Positions 9,094 to 20,600 of a DNA stretch of 64,000 bases are shown here, piece after piece. A program made the translations under genes and the position numbers. The notes under the pieces were generated by a model. The model was given only the letters and a program-made list of their open reading frames with translations. It was not told the origin of the DNA and did not search any database. Numbering within the stretch: the first letter of the stretch is position 1; each line of letters starts with the position of its first letter. The DNA lies in assembly GCA_015680685.1 (NCBI GenBank), contig MNCI01014495.1, positions 519,279 to 583,278 on the forward strand, in the 5' to 3' direction. This stretch comes from Gnetum montanum (Eukaryota > Streptophyta > Gnetopsida > Gnetales > Gnetaceae).

Positions 9094-10323
9094 CATTTGC
9101 CGACAGTTTTCCCGCCACAAAGGGATTTGCCTTTTTTCATTTACCTCGCGACTTCAGACGTAGCAATAGCAGCGTTACTTTGTCAAAAAAGGGACGATGG
9201 GTCAGAAATTCCCATCTACTACTTGAGCCACGCTCTATGTGCGTACGACATGAGATACAATGACGTCGAGCATAATTGCTTAGCATTAGTTTTTACGCTT
9301 AAGAAATGCAGGCATTATCGTTTTCGTAGTCAAGTTAACATCATTTGTAAAAACAACATCCTTAGAGCCATTACGCATAGCTTATATGAGAGTAGTAAAA
9401 TAGCTCGCTGGAAGGCTATCACGGCAGAATTCGATCTACACTATATTGGCCAATCACCCACGAAAGGCCAAGCGATAGCTGACCAGTTAATAACTTCACC
9501 GATTAAGAATCACGTAACCATAGAGCCAAAGTTCCCGGACGAACATGTACACAGTCTAAGCCCTGTCTCGACAGGCCTTGAAGCAACGTTATATTTTGAC
9601 GGAGCTTCCACTGCTAAAGGCGGCAGTGTTGCCACTGTCCTTACGCTATCGCCTGAGGATGTGCACCTACACGCTTATCGCTTGACCTTCCCTTGTACGA
9701 ACAATGTAACCGAGTACGAGGGGCTCCTCAGGGGATTACTAACTGCAGGTGAACTCGATGTTCAACACCTGGCGGTTAGGGGCGATTCGATGCTTGTCAT
9801 AAATCAAATCACTGGAGTCTACGCCTGCAAGGCTGTACATTTGCAGCCTTACTGCGATCAGGCTAAAGATCTTCTGAGGCGATTTACGACCTTCGACGCC
9901 CAACACGTCCCACGGACTGACAACACGCTGGCCGACGCACTGGCCACCCTGGCTTTACACGTGCCTTCACACCTATTTAACACCTGCCCTGCATTGATTA
10001 CAGACTGCGCAGACCCTATCATTCAGACGGCGCAAATCTCCTCTCTTCTCGAGGAAAGCACGCCTGAATGGTACGATAATATCAAAACCTATCTTTTACA
10101 AGGTGAGCTGCCATCTGCATTAACACGCGCACAGAAAGATGCAATCCGTAAGCGGGCTAGGCAATATGTCATCATCGGAGACAGCACTCTCTGTAGACGC
10201 TCCTTTGATGGCGTGTTGCTTACCTGCGTTGACAAAGACCAAGCGCAACACATAGTCGGCGAAGTTCACGAGGGACTGTGTGGCGGCCACGTAGCACCAA
10301 GGGCTATGGTCCTAAAAATCTGA
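9094..10323 (+). CDS. pol: Element A pol: RNase H, second (archaeal-type) RNase H, integrase N-terminus
   Basis: Residues 1-150 are the gypsy RNase H, with its core motif altered (YLATSDVAIAALL, NDVEHNCLALVFTLKK). Residues about 160-300 form a second RNase H with four expected acids: LYFDGAS, NVTEYEGLL, VRGDSMLV and NTLADALATL. This dual arrangement is the hallmark of the Tat lineage (Ogre, Retand, RIRE2, Grande); the second domain replaces the decayed first for removing RNA from the hybrid. The end, from EVHEGLCGGH, is the start of the integrase HHCC finger. The frame stops at TGA 10321-10323, a CGA-to-TGA change; homology continues in the same frame beyond. Confidence 0.9.
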   Translation, partial: HLPTVFPPQRDLPFFIYLATSDVAIAALLCQKRDDGSEIPIYYLSHALCAYDMRYNDVEHNCLALVFTLKKCRHYRFRSQVNIICKNNILRAITHSLYESSKIARWKAITAEFDLHYIGQSPTKGQAIADQLITSPIKNHVTIEPKFPDEHVHSLSPVSTGLEATLYFDGASTAKGGSVATVLTLSPEDVHLHAYRLTFPCTNNVTEYEGLLRGLLTAGELDVQHLAVRGDSMLVINQITGVYACKAVHLQPYCDQAKDLLRRFTTFDAQHVPRTDNTLADALATLALHVPSHLFNTCPALITDCADPIIQTAQISSLLEESTPEWYDNIKTYLLQGELPSALTRAQKDAIRKRARQYVIIGDSTLCRRSFDGVLLTCVDKDQAQHIVGEVHEGLCGGHVAPRAMVLKI

Positions 10324-11310
10324 CGCTTAGGATACTACTGGCCACGCATGGAAAGAGACTGCCTGACAAAGGTTAAAACTTGTGACACGTGTCAGCGTCA
10401 TGCAAACCTCATCCACGTGTCGCCCACAGAATTGCATACAACGCAGATAACATGGCCATTTCAGCGATGGGGACTGGACATCATAGGACCCATCACGCCA
10501 AAATCTTCTGCAGGGCATAGCTTCATTATTACCGCTACTGAGTACTTTACGAAGTGGGTAGAAGCTGTCCCCCTACGGAAAATCACATCCCAACAGGTTT
10601 GCCATTTTATCTTGGACAACATAGTAACCAGATTTGGTCTCCCAATGACTGTTGTGACCGACAATGGGCCACAGTTCAGTAGCGCGGATACCAAATCCTT
10701 CTGTGACAACCTAGGCATTAGACAGTCTTTTTCCTCTCCCTATTACCTGCAGGGGAATGGTCAAGTTGAAGCATCAAACAAAATAGTCATCAATCTGCTC
10801 AAGAAAATGCTCGACGGCAACAAAAGGCAGTGGCACGAACAGATCCTCTATGTGCTATGGGCATACCGTACTACATGTAAGACAGCTATAGGTAGTATGC
10901 CCTATAGCCTGGTTTATGGATTTGAAGCAGTGTTACCTCTCAAATTGCAAATTCCTTCTCTGAGAATGGTCCTCTCCACTGTTATAAATGAGGCTCAACA
11001 CACCGAAGCTCGGATAATGGATTTGGATTCAGTGGAAGAGAAGCGGATACAAGCTCTTGATGCGATTGAGAAATATCAAGATAAACAGAGACAAAAGCAT
11101 CATCACAATCTTCAGCAGCATCCGATCAAAAAAGGAGACCTAGTCCTCAAAGCCGTGCGTGAGCTGGCAGGCAAGTTCTCGGCGAATTGGGAAGGGCCTT
11201 TGTCGGTGGTCAACGCATACAACAACGGAGCTTTCAGACTCGCAGACATCCACGACAATGAACTATCGAATCCTGTGAACCATGTATACTTGAAGCGGTA
11301 TTTCATCTAG
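10324..11310 (+). CDS. pol: Element A pol: integrase
   Basis: Continues the polyprotein after one nonsense codon. It has the CDTCQRH part of the HHCC finger and the rve catalytic core with WGLDIIGPI, VTDNGPQFSS and GQVEASNK giving the D, D and E. The C-terminal domain carries KKGDLVLKAV, KFSANWEGPLSV and NHVYLKRYF, ending naturally at TAG 11308-11310. No chromodomain is visible, as expected for Tat elements. It inserts the cDNA into chromosomes. Confidence 0.92.
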   Translation, partial: RLGYYWPRMERDCLTKVKTCDTCQRHANLIHVSPTELHTTQITWPFQRWGLDIIGPITPKSSAGHSFIITATEYFTKWVEAVPLRKITSQQVCHFILDNIVTRFGLPMTVVTDNGPQFSSADTKSFCDNLGIRQSFSSPYYLQGNGQVEASNKIVINLLKKMLDGNKRQWHEQILYVLWAYRTTCKTAIGSMPYSLVYGFEAVLPLKLQIPSLRMVLSTVINEAQHTEARIMDLDSVEEKRIQALDAIEKYQDKQRQKHHHNLQQHPIKKGDLVLKAVRELAGKFSANWEGPLSVVNAYNNGAFRLADIHDNELSNPVNHVYLKRYFI

Positions 11311-11324
11311 CAGCATCTACGGTG

Positions 11325-11725
11325 TCGACAGCAGGTATAGCAGTACTCGTTCGCTACGACGTAAAACTAGCACTAATTGTTTGCTATGACGTAAAACTGG
11401 CACTGACCGTCCTCCAAGACGAAAAACTGACATGCCTTGCACGTGTCCGCCACGACGCTAAACTGGCACAGGTAAGTAGCCATCTGCTGAGACATAAAAC
11501 CAGCACATATCTGTCCCTGGGTCATGACGCAAAACTGACATCCACAGCATAGTCTGCTGAGACCATAAATCAGACATACCACCGTCCGCTACGACGTAAA
11601 ACTAGCACCTCTCGATCTGCCCGGACTTTAAATTGAGACCATGGTCTGCTGAGACTTAAAACCAGTAATGGCAGTCTACCGGGACTTAAAACTGGGATGT
11701 ACAGATTGCTACCATGTTCAAGCGA
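11325..11725 (+). repeat. Degenerate motif array after integrase (A)
   Basis: About ten to twelve variants of gctacgacgtAAAACTGGCAC, 30-45 bases apart. Examples start near 11353, 11384, 11415, 11450, 11490, 11525, 11590 and 11660. The invariant part is AAAACT(A/G)GCA or AAACCAG. The same array type follows integrase in D and brackets the antisense gene there. Tat elements are known to bear tandem repeats in this 3' untranslated region. Confidence 0.7.
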
Positions 11726-12769
11726 GCATGATCATTCTTGTACAGCTGCACAGCAAACGGGGCGGGATACTGAAACAGTCCCAGTGTCGCCACCCCACCG
11801 GCATCCTACTGATTCCTCGGATAAGCTAAGAGGCATCTTACTGATCCCTCGGAGATGCCGTCGCTGCGCCCACTACAATGGTGGTACCTCTGAGAGTTTA
11901 GCCTCGCCAGTCGGAGCCTCGACGAAATCCTCGTCGGCAACGGCCTCGGGAATCTCTGCCAATCATCGCTATCGGACACCGGCCTCGCAGATTCATCTGG
12001 CAGGTTCCTCATGCGGCCAGTTAGCTGCGCTGTGTCTGATGCCTTTTGGCGAAGATATGCAGCACCAATCATCAGGATTGACGGCTCCGACCGTGTGCTC
12101 CAGCTCCTTCTTTATAGCCCATTCGCTCTACCTCACATCAAACGGCGTTTATTTCAAGAACCTCGCCTTTTGTTCATGAGCAATGGTATCCTCTGTTTTC
12201 TTTTGTGGTTGCAGGTTGCTTGCCTTGGAAAATATCATCCAAAGGTGCGTCCATCTGAGCGGTAAAGTACAACAGCGTGTTGAAATGGCTGCTCAGGTTT
12301 GCCCGACCACTTAGCTCTGCACGTCTATACCTCGCACAATCCTACCCTTAACTCTTGTTTTCCTTCATCGCCACCACCCGGTTCCCATACGCAAAACCTA
12401 CATACGCAAGTATTCATCTTCCGCACTCACGCTAGCAGAGACATCGCAGAAAGTGATGCACAACGCTCCTTTTGCACGCATTCCTGCTATAATCGGTAAC
12501 AGAGAAACCTCAGGTTGACGTGCTATGCTCGTCTAAAAGCATTCCTGTTGACCGCGTATTTCATACCCCTACCATCATAACTCATTTTGCATTTTCCCCG
12601 AACTTCTTTCCAGCTATATTCCTCTATCTCCCATACCTGCCAGTCTTGCTCTTCTATGTTGACAGGGCAACACTTGAGTAGGCATGGATGAACGCTATTC
12701 TTGCTTTTGCCAATTCGGTGTTTCGCATTCTTTGTCAACGTCTTTCGGGTAAGCCCTCCAACCGTCAAC
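11726..12769 (+). other. Element A 3' untranslated region
   Basis: About 1 kb of mixed-composition sequence between motif array and polypurine tract. A 160-codon frame (11697-12179) begins inside the array, lacks any domain and is not supported. Confidence 0.5.
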
Positions 12770-12781
12770 AAAGAGGGGCCA
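12770..12781 (+). promoter_or_regulatory. Polypurine tract of element A
   Basis: AAAGAGGGGCCA one base before the 3' LTR start; primer for plus-strand DNA synthesis. Element D has the same tract with the same flank (GTCAACAAAGAGGGG). Confidence 0.85.
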
Positions 12782-12782
12782 T

Positions 12783-14183
12783 TGAAACACCGTGAAAATT
12801 ACGAGTCGGCCTCAGGCAAAGATTCGCAATTCAAGCGAGAGCGCGCATCAGTTTTGTTCAAGGACAAGTTTACGCTCTATTACGCACGGCAGCGTAATGA
12901 GCGTAATAAGCTCCAAAATAGTCAAAGGCCAGAGAAGCACAACAGTTCGACACTTTTTCTCGCGGCGCATGAATAACTTGTCTTTACTCTCGTTACGCAG
13001 CGGTGCATCCATTGCGTATGTCATCATTAAAGCTAGGCATTGTTTACGCTTCATCACACACAGCTGCGTAGTGAGCGTAAGTTAAGCATTGTTTACGCTT
13101 CGTCACGCGCAGCTGCGTAGTGAGCGTAAGTTACACATTATTTACGCTTCATCACGCGCAGCTGCGTAGTGAGCGTAAGTTGCACATTATTTACGCTTTG
13201 TTACGCGCAGCTGCGTAGTGAGCGTAAAACAATTTTAAGCCTATTGTTGTTTATACCGGATTACGCTCATACACGCAACACAACGCGAATGAGTGTAATA
13301 TAGCCTGAAAGCAATTGAAGCACGCTCAGCGTGTACCTGCTCTTCACACGCACAACACGCAAACGAGCATGTTGTGCGTAGTCACAGTCTGACTTAAAAT
13401 GATCAAGTCAACAGGACCCGAAATATCCAGGACCCACGTCATCAGGGTTGTGCCTTTTCCATGGAGTTTCACGGCCTATAAATACCTTAGTTGACGAAGA
13501 AAAAGGGGTTGGCAAATCAGAGAAGCAGAAGCATTTTTCTGAACGCCAGAGCATTTAGCACTTTGGAGCAGAGACACAAAGAGCAGCGCCTTGACAATTA
13601 TTGACAGTATCACCTTACAGCCGAAGCAAAGCGCAGTCTGCTTTAAGCACCGGTGACAGAAGTAATCGTTCTACTGGAGAGACTCTATCAATCAGAAACA
13701 ATTGATTGGTAGACGTCAAAGCTTGGTCTTCCTTACATCTCAGCTTTAGCCCGCGAGGTAGATCGGACTTCTATTTAGACCGTTTTGCTTGTTGTTTTGT
13801 GCTTGTTTCACATCCTGTAATCGGGGATTCCCCAGTGTAATTTCTCATACAAAATATACATTTTTAAGTCAAAACGCAGATCTTGAAGCTACATGCTTCT
13901 CTTATGTCAGCCTCCTTTTATCGTGTTTAGCATTATCACCATTGTAATCCGTCTACATCGTTTTCCCCTCGTTTTATGATTCTTCGAATCAGATCGTAGT
14001 ACGCAAAGATCTGTTGTCTTTATCATCTTACTGACCCGTAAGTCCCTGTCTGATCAACAAGACCGTTCAGGGCGCCGCGGATTCGCTTTTTTCCAGCATA
14101 GCCCTTGTGCGGATCTGTGGTTAAAATTGTATACACGGAATCTCGGTCGGTATTTCCAGCTGCCGACGTTTTCTGTCGCTACA
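12783..14183 (+). repeat. Element A 3' LTR
   Basis: 1401 bases, TG...CA, with the four 49-bp palindromic units (13037-13232), TATA (13477-13484) and end gtcgctaca, which matches the D end gtcactaca. Differences from the 5' LTR are scattered, mostly transitions. Confidence 0.92.
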
Positions 14184-14188
14184 CTTAG
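14184..14188. repeat. Target site duplication CTTAG, right copy of element A
   Basis: Pairs with 3609-3613. Confidence 0.9.
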
Positions 14189-16252
14189 CTGCATAGATTC
14201 ATTATGAGATCTAAGAACAGCTCCCAGAGCATCAGCAGCTAGGATGAAAAGATAAGGGGCTAAAGGGCACCCTTGTCGAATTGATTTTTGAAGCTCAATG
14301 ACCTTAGAGAAGGATCCTTTAATGAAAATGATTGAAGAGGCCTTTGACAAAACAAGATCGATATGTCTCTCAAAAACATTACCTAAGTTATGATGTTTGA
14401 CTATACTTTTTAAAAAGGACCAATCAAGGATGTCATAAGCTTTAGCAAAATCAAGCTTAAGAAGAATGACGTTTTGATTAGTGGAAGAAGCCCAGTGCAA
14501 GCCCTCAATAGCAGTAACAATGTTGTCTAAAATATACCTGACTTGAACAAAACCGGTTTGCTCCTTGCTTATAAGATGAGGAAGAAAAGGTTTAAGTTTA
14601 TTAGCTATAGCTTTGGCAATTATTTTATATATGACATTTAAAAGAGTGATAGGGCGCCAATTACTTATACTCATACGATCTCCTGACTTGGGAAGAAGCT
14701 TAATAATACTAGCATTAATCTGCTTACCAAAGGATCCTTCCCTAAGAGCGTCCTTATACACACTATAAACAGTGTCTTGAAGAGTAGGCCAAAATTTCTT
14801 AAAAAATTATGTGGGAAGGCCATCCATACCAGGGGCTTTACCATTGTGGAGTTGTTAAAGAGCATTACCAAGATTCTATTTGGAAAGAAGAGAAGCATCA
14901 CCAAATATGGAGCAATTAAAAGGTGTAATAGCTCCTAAAAAAGTGTTAACTGCAATGGGGTCAATCACCTCTTTTCGAAAAGTTCGAGAGTAGAACTCAA
15001 AGAAGGCCTGTAGAATGTCATCCTTGGAGGTAAAGATATTATCTTCAACTTGAATAGCTGGAATTTTATGGGATGGGTTCCCCCCTTTGAGAAGATGAAA
15101 AAAGCCCTTTGTAGCCTGGTCACCCATGCGAAGCCAAGAGAGACGAGCACGGAGGTGAGCACCTCTAGCTTCATAGTGATCCATTATACATAGGTACTCC
15201 TTGGCAAGTTTCAAACGACTAAAGTGAGCCTTAGTAGCTTCATCTTTATCAATGGTATTTTGAAGTAAGGAAATTTCTTTATGAAGGTTGGACTTGTGAG
15301 AACTTAGTCGTGAAACCACCAATTTACATGCATGTTTGGAAAACCGTTTGAGGCGGGTACAAGCATTAGTCCACCAATCAATCCAACCATCTTCACCAAG
15401 GGGTTTAGGATGCAAATTTCATATTTGCATCAATAGAGAGCAAAGGGAGTTACTATGAAGAAAGGCAGTGTTAAAAATATAAAGATCGTTAGAAGAGTAG
15501 GAGTTCCCAGAGTGGGAAAGAGACCAATGAATAGGATAATGATCTGACAAAACCTGTGTATAATCTGCTTGGACAGGGGCACCATTGATAGAAGTAAAAT
15601 GAATAAGGGGATTAGTAGATAGATAAACCCAATCCAATTGAGAAGAGATGTAGGAAGCACCAAGTCTAGCATTACTCCAAGTAAACCAGTTAGAGGTATT
15701 AGAAGAGGAATAGTTTTCATTAGCTTCTTGCAACTTTAATTGACATTTCAATGAGAGCCACTTAGAAATCTCCCTGTTATCTAAACCACCTCTTTGTCCT
15801 CCTAATTTATCCTTTGGATGCTCAGTCATGTTAAAGTCCCCTGCAATAATCCATTTAGCTTGGGGTAAATTGTGTCTGAGCCAATTCCACAAGAGCTTCC
15901 GATCAATTGAGTGACAAGGAGCATAAATGGAGATAATCCCTAAGATCTCATTCGTGTACCATAATCGAACCCAACTACAATGCTCTAAATTATCACAACT
16001 GTGATCAAGAATAGACTCCTGCCACTTATTATGGAGAAAAATTATAGCCCCCCCTTTACCATGTTCATGGTGAGTAGAAACATAAGAACTATTGGGAAAA
16101 ATGCTTTGGCAGGAAGTTTGAAGATTGAATCCTTGGATTTTAACGTCTTGAAGACAAACAATGTCAAGGGAATGTCTCTAAATATAATCTTGAACTATAT
16201 ATCGTCTACGAGGGTCTGAGAGACCCCTAACATTCCATGAACAACACTTCAT
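14184..16252 (-). pseudogene. L1 LINE ORF2, 5' part (endonuclease and RT)
   Basis: Starts at ATG 16252, overlapping the ORF1 stop. The N-terminus is an exonuclease/endonuclease/phosphatase domain: MKCCSWNVRGL, DIVCLQDVK, AGDFNMTEHP and LSDHYPIHWSL (down to about 15520). A linker follows with SWLRMGDQATKGFFH. The RT (14761-14184) has SNWRPITLLNVIYKIIAKAI, QTGFVQVRYI, LLKLDFAKAYDILDW and IRQGCPLAPYLFILAADAL. Stops occur in the endonuclease, at 15420 and near 14810. It is interrupted by element A after MQL; the missing FIDD motif is at about 3560. Confidence 0.88.
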
Positions 16253-17325
16253 TGGGTTTGTGTAGAAGAAGGAGGATCTTCTTCAACCACCAATGCCTTA
16301 AAAGAATTCCTAGATTCAAAGTTGTTAACTAAAGGATGCCGAACACTTGTTCTTTTGTTAATGGACTGGCTAGCACCAGTTGATGATCGATGCCCTTTAG
16401 GGAAAGCACTAAAGATAGGGTTATCTCATGTGACTGAGGCATAAGATTTCCAAGAAACATGCTCCCAGCCACTAGTAGTGGCTTTTGGGGCCCCTTCATG
16501 GTTAAGAGGAGTCTTAGTGGCATCAGTATCCTCTACTCTCATATCTTCCACGTCGGACACCTTAGAATCCAAGGAAGGAGATTTAGTTTAGTGAACCTCG
16601 ATAGTATCCTTGCCTATGTCCTGAGATATGTTTTGGTTTTTTAGTTCTTCACTAACTTGTTATGCTAAAATTCGCTCAGTTTCAAGCTTAGCTAGTAACT
16701 TTGGACATTGAGCTTTATGGTGGTTCGGCTCGAGACAGTAGTAACAATGGTTAGGAAGTGTAAGATATGAAATTTTTTGAACAAAAGTGTTTCCTTTCAC
16801 ATTAACTTCCAGTGAATCAGGACGTGGTTTTTGCATATCTATTTTAATGCACACTCGTCGAGTTGGTCGTGGATGGAAACTTGAAAAGGCTTCCATACCA
16901 ATGACTTCCCCAACCTATCTAGCAAGGATATTAACATGGGGAGAAAAATAAGGAGGGAGTCCTGGAAATTCAATCCAGACCGGCAAAATACTTTTGCTTG
17001 CTTTTTCAGGATTGAAATCCTCTATCCAAGGTTGAAGGACTAAAAAGGATCCATAAACATCCCAAATTGACTATTGTTTCACAAACTCTACCATCGCCTT
17101 AGTTTCAAAAGCGAATAGAAAAAAGCCTCTCATAAGATTGGAAGCTAGGGTTATTCTAATATTATGGGGTTCCCAAAATTTTTTAAACCAATCTTGGAAC
17201 ATCGAGGTAGGAGGAATCCTACCAGTGAAGAAGCCAATTGTGTAAAGGTGAGTGAATGTTTGCATGGTTTGATCAAAGATATCTTTAGGAAAATCAAAAC
17301 GTAATATAGAATCATTAGCATCCAT
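16249..17325 (-). pseudogene. L1 LINE ORF1 (DUF4283-like, CCHC zinc knuckle)
   Basis: From ATG 17325, ILRFDFPK... and FFLFAFETKAMVEFV fit the DUF4283-type RNA-binding region found in plant LINE ORF1. LPVWIEFPGLP follows, then a CX2CX4HX4C knuckle, CYYCLEPNHHKAQCPK (about 16745-16700). A Ser/Thr-rich tail ends ...STQTQ-TGA at 16251-16249. At least three in-frame stops (near 17070, 16915 and 16660) break it. ORF1 protein coats LINE RNA. The ORF1 stop and ORF2 start share ATGA. Confidence 0.8.
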
Positions 17326-17400
17326 GTTGGTAGAGGCGGTGGGTCAATGTTAGAGGATTTCATTAATTTATGTTTTTTTCCTCCAACATCCAAGCAAGAA

Positions 17401-18019
17401 GACAAAACAGATTAGGTCATGCAGACCCGTTAGGCCTAACCCTAGCCAATTCAGAAAATCAAATAGAGAAATTTTGTTTAAAGAAAGAAACAAAACACAA
17501 TGGAACAAACTCACCCGATGCTTATTGACGTAGGCACTGTAGGAGGTGAAGGGTCCCACGTGCAATGCAGCAAAACCTTGTTCAAGTGCTCAGCACTTTG
17601 TTCTGCCCTTCGTCACAGTCCTGCCCGAGCGTAGAGATTTGCATTGATTTCAGGTCTTGAGCGGCCGATATTGCGTTTTATTTCCATCGGACGACGCAGC
17701 TGAGTTAAGTTGAAAGACCAAAAACTCGCGGTCTCTTGACGCATGCATCAGCAAAATCTACATTTTTCCATTGCCCAAATTCGATTACTATCCAAAACCC
17801 TTTCTCTGGCACATCCCCCTGCACGACGTGGTCACTTTTGTCTTCGTTGCAATCAAAATCAAGCCCCATAATGCTACCTCCAATGATTTGCTTTGTGGAT
17901 GTTGGCAGTATATATATGCGACAGAATCCACCTTTTCATGAGTCATATTATCATTATTATTATCAGTAGTAATAATCATTTGAAACAAAGCCTTCTTCTG
18001 TTCAATGAATTTAAAATTT

Positions 18020-18050
<31 letters not shown>

Positions 18051-18530
18051 GCATGTTTGTTTGTTGAGGCTAAAGGTTGAAGTTATTTTTTGGTTTATTG
18101 GTTACCCTCCATTTTTTATGCATTTTCATGAGATAAATACATAAAAATAAAAATTTAAAAAAATAGGTATACATGAATGTCCAGGCAATGAATGAATTCA
18201 CAGCATTAGAGTTTAACTTGCACTATTCCCCCATAGTTAGTAAATTGATGATGAGCCAAGCAACCATGAACTTAACTTAAATTGAAATGGAAATCTATAA
18301 TAAAGGATGGCTTAAGGAGGGAGTTCCATGGTTGGTTAAATAGAATATTCAAAGGGTACATTCTTTATTTTAATTCTAAGTTTTGAAATTGATATAAAGC
18401 TTAGAATTTCAAAAGTTTAGGAAAATGTAAAATGAAAAAAAAAATTATTTCAATAGTATTTGAATGAACGTTTAGATAAATAGCTTGCCTTGAATAAAAA
18501 GCAAGTTATTTATATCCTGATATTTTTCAT
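17401..18530. other. Non-coding spacer with microsatellites
   Basis: Left part (17401-17520) is probably LINE leader. The rest shows only chance frames, a TTATTATCATTATTATTATC run near 17945 and an (AT)n run at 18020-18042. AT content rises sharply from 18000 on. Confidence 0.4.
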
Positions 18531-18800
18531 TATTCATGATGCATAATTAGTATAGCATTAATGGGATCTCATCTTAGAGATGAAATAGGTAGATGACTCA
18601 AACTTGTTGATGAAGACTGAAGACTGAATAGCATTGAAAATGAAAATCACATTTTCCTACAATGTTCTTTATTAGAGCACATTTGACATACATGGGATAT
18701 TATAGTTGCACATTTGGTTAATTTGTTCCAACCAAGAACACTTAGTAATTTTCTTAATAATGCTTTCAAAACTCATTGCAAGTATATTTCTATTATCCGA
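18530..18800 (+). pseudogene. LINE zf-RVT fragment, copy 1
   Basis: The plus-strand frame contains ENENHIFLQCSLLEHI and TWDIIVAHLVN, the last Cys/His and Trp pattern of the reverse-transcriptase zinc-binding domain. No RT core is attached. A homologous copy in the same orientation is at 19850-20110. Confidence 0.5.
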
Positions 18801-19009
18801 TAAATCGACAAACATAATCAAATTTAAGTTTGAATTTCATTTATCATAATCAAGGCTTTACATACATCCATGAAAATTTTGAAAACATGTTTATTCTATG
18901 TGACTTAAAGGCTTAATGCTCTAGAGAGGCTTTGAAGATCATACAAGTTTTCAATAGCAACAAAATTAAGATCTGGGGATTGTGTGGTACCAAAACTGGT
19001 TAGCGTCTG

Positions 19010-19480
19010 CGGTTAGCTTCTTTTTCCCATATTACTATTGATCATGGCCTCGTGTTACATCATGGGCAAGGTTGACCTCAACAACAACAGTCTGTGAAGA
19101 ACAGATGAGTGCTCTGCTATTTATGAGAGGTACAACCATTGAGACAATCAGGAGCTCTGAAGCATCATGGATGGATCTCTGTGATCTACTACCCAAATTA
19201 GGATGCGAAGAATCTCTTCAAGGAATTTGAAGGGGGTAAAGACCTTCAAGCAGTGTTCATACACTGCAGTTGCTGAATGCAGGCTCTATCATGCTTTTAC
19301 CAGAAAAGTGGAAGAAAATTTTATCTGGCCTTGAGCATCTGGTTTTGGACAATATCAATTTACCATGTTGGGTTTTTGGTTTTCAGGAATACTTGAAAAA
19401 AAAAACTTTGATAAGTTCAAAATATCTAATAGGTATCCTCACTGCAAATATGTTGGTATTAATACTTTTGAAATAATATC
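19010..19480 (+). other. Unrecognised frame, possible pseudogene scrap
   Basis: Between the two zf-RVT copies, one frame is more open than its surroundings (LLFMRGTTIETIRSS, LQLLNAGSIMLLPEKW, LSGLEHLVLDNINLP). The last part is faintly leucine-rich-repeat-like. Too short and broken to name. Confidence 0.15.
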
Positions 19481-19849
19481 CTTAGTGCTTAAAAATGTGC
19501 TTTTTTTAAATTAGATTCTAATCTTGCAAACTAGGAATCACTCCTGTTCAGGGCATAGCATGTATCGAATCATAGGCTGATTGAATGATCGAAGAGGTTT
19601 GCATTATCGATTTTGCTTGAGTTCGTTGTCTCCCTTGGCATACTGAACGTTATCCAGAATGGCTATTGCCAACCACGGAAGCAATCCAATTTTATTTCTA
19701 ATGCTAACGGTAAACTTCATTTCTTTCCATAGGGTGGAGTTTGTATTTGCTACAAGGCTTCAATTCTTCGACATAGCATATCAAAAATTTTGGAAAGTAG
19801 AAGGGTATCTGAAGTGAGACTTTAATTCAGTCACAGAATCTAATGTTAT

Positions 19850-20110
19850 TCTTCCTTAGTTACAATGCATAATTAGCAAAGCATAAATGAGATCTCATCA
19901 TCTAGCACAAAATTCCCCGTGAAAAACTATGTATTACATTGAAGATAAATACCATATTTTCCTACAATATTCTACATTGGAGCACATCACACATAGATGA
20001 AATATTATAATTGCAAATTTGGTTGGTTGGTTCCAAATGTTATGGAGAATACTGGATAATTTTCTTCAAGATGTTTTCAAAACTCATAGTATATATATTT
20101 CTACTGTCCC
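19850..20110 (+). pseudogene. LINE zf-RVT fragment, copy 2
   Basis: Aligns with 18530-18800 (tgcataattag, gagatctcat, attttcctacaat, ttggagcacat, attttcttcaagatg). Either two LINE 3' ends or a segmental duplication of about 1.3 kb spacing. Confidence 0.5.
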
Positions 20111-20600
20111 ATAGCATGCAACCCACTCTTTGAATATAGAGTGAATTTTGTATTCTATCTAAATATACATTAATGTACCAGAAATGTAGGTAGTTTTATA
20201 GCTTGTACACAGTCTCTAAATATAGAGGGGACCTTATATTCTATGCAGATAAAATTAGATAAGAGGTTTGGCATATTTTCAAAAATTCAACTAGTTTGCA
20301 TATATATAGCAAGAGCACACAATAGGAATACCCCTAAATACAAAAGTAGAGAAGTAGAGGAGAAATTCCAATACGACAAAAAGGAAAGACCCAACAGTTT
20401 TAGGGGTGTCCTTTTAGGTTTTCATTCTTACAATCAATCTTGAAAAACTTCCCCTCTTGTGTAGAAAAAGGATCAAACAGTACCCTTTTTTAGTAGTACC
20501 CAAATGGGTTTTCACTTACTACTAAAGGCTTCTTGTTAGTGAAAAAGAAAATTATAGAGAGAAATGTTTAGGAATTTAGCTAAAGCATCAACTATTGAAT
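20111..20600. other. No supported gene
   Basis: AT-rich sequence with only short frames; no repeat partner recognised in the window. Confidence 0.35.

Larger units (their letters stand above)
3614..14183 (+). mobile_element. Element A: Tat/Ogre-like Ty3/gypsy retrotransposon with antisense gene
   Basis: The LTRs begin TGAAACACC; the 3' LTR ends TACA and is followed by the duplicated CTTAG target. The order inside is: deletion scar, antisense spliced gene (7419 to 5066, minus), sense 3' splice site (7831), RT, RNase H, second RNase H, integrase, motif array, polypurine tract (12770-12781), 3' LTR. PBS, gag and protease are missing: the last 17 or so bases of the 5' LTR are replaced by antisense-gene sequence, so one deletion ran from the LTR end into that gene. 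The two RNase H domains place it in the Tat lineage. LTRs look nearly alike and CpG is retained, so insertion was fairly recent. It cannot move alone without a PBS. Confidence 0.9.

Noticed and set aside
11325-11725. CRISPR-like array
   Set aside because: Units are degenerate, spacing is irregular and the setting is a plant retrotransposon UTR.
11697-12179. 160-codon plus-strand frame after element A integrase
   Set aside because: Starts inside the motif array, lies in the 3' UTR and has no counterpart in element D.
18020-18042. (AT)n run as an origin or regulatory site
   Set aside because: Simple microsatellite in AT-rich spacer; nothing else supports a role.
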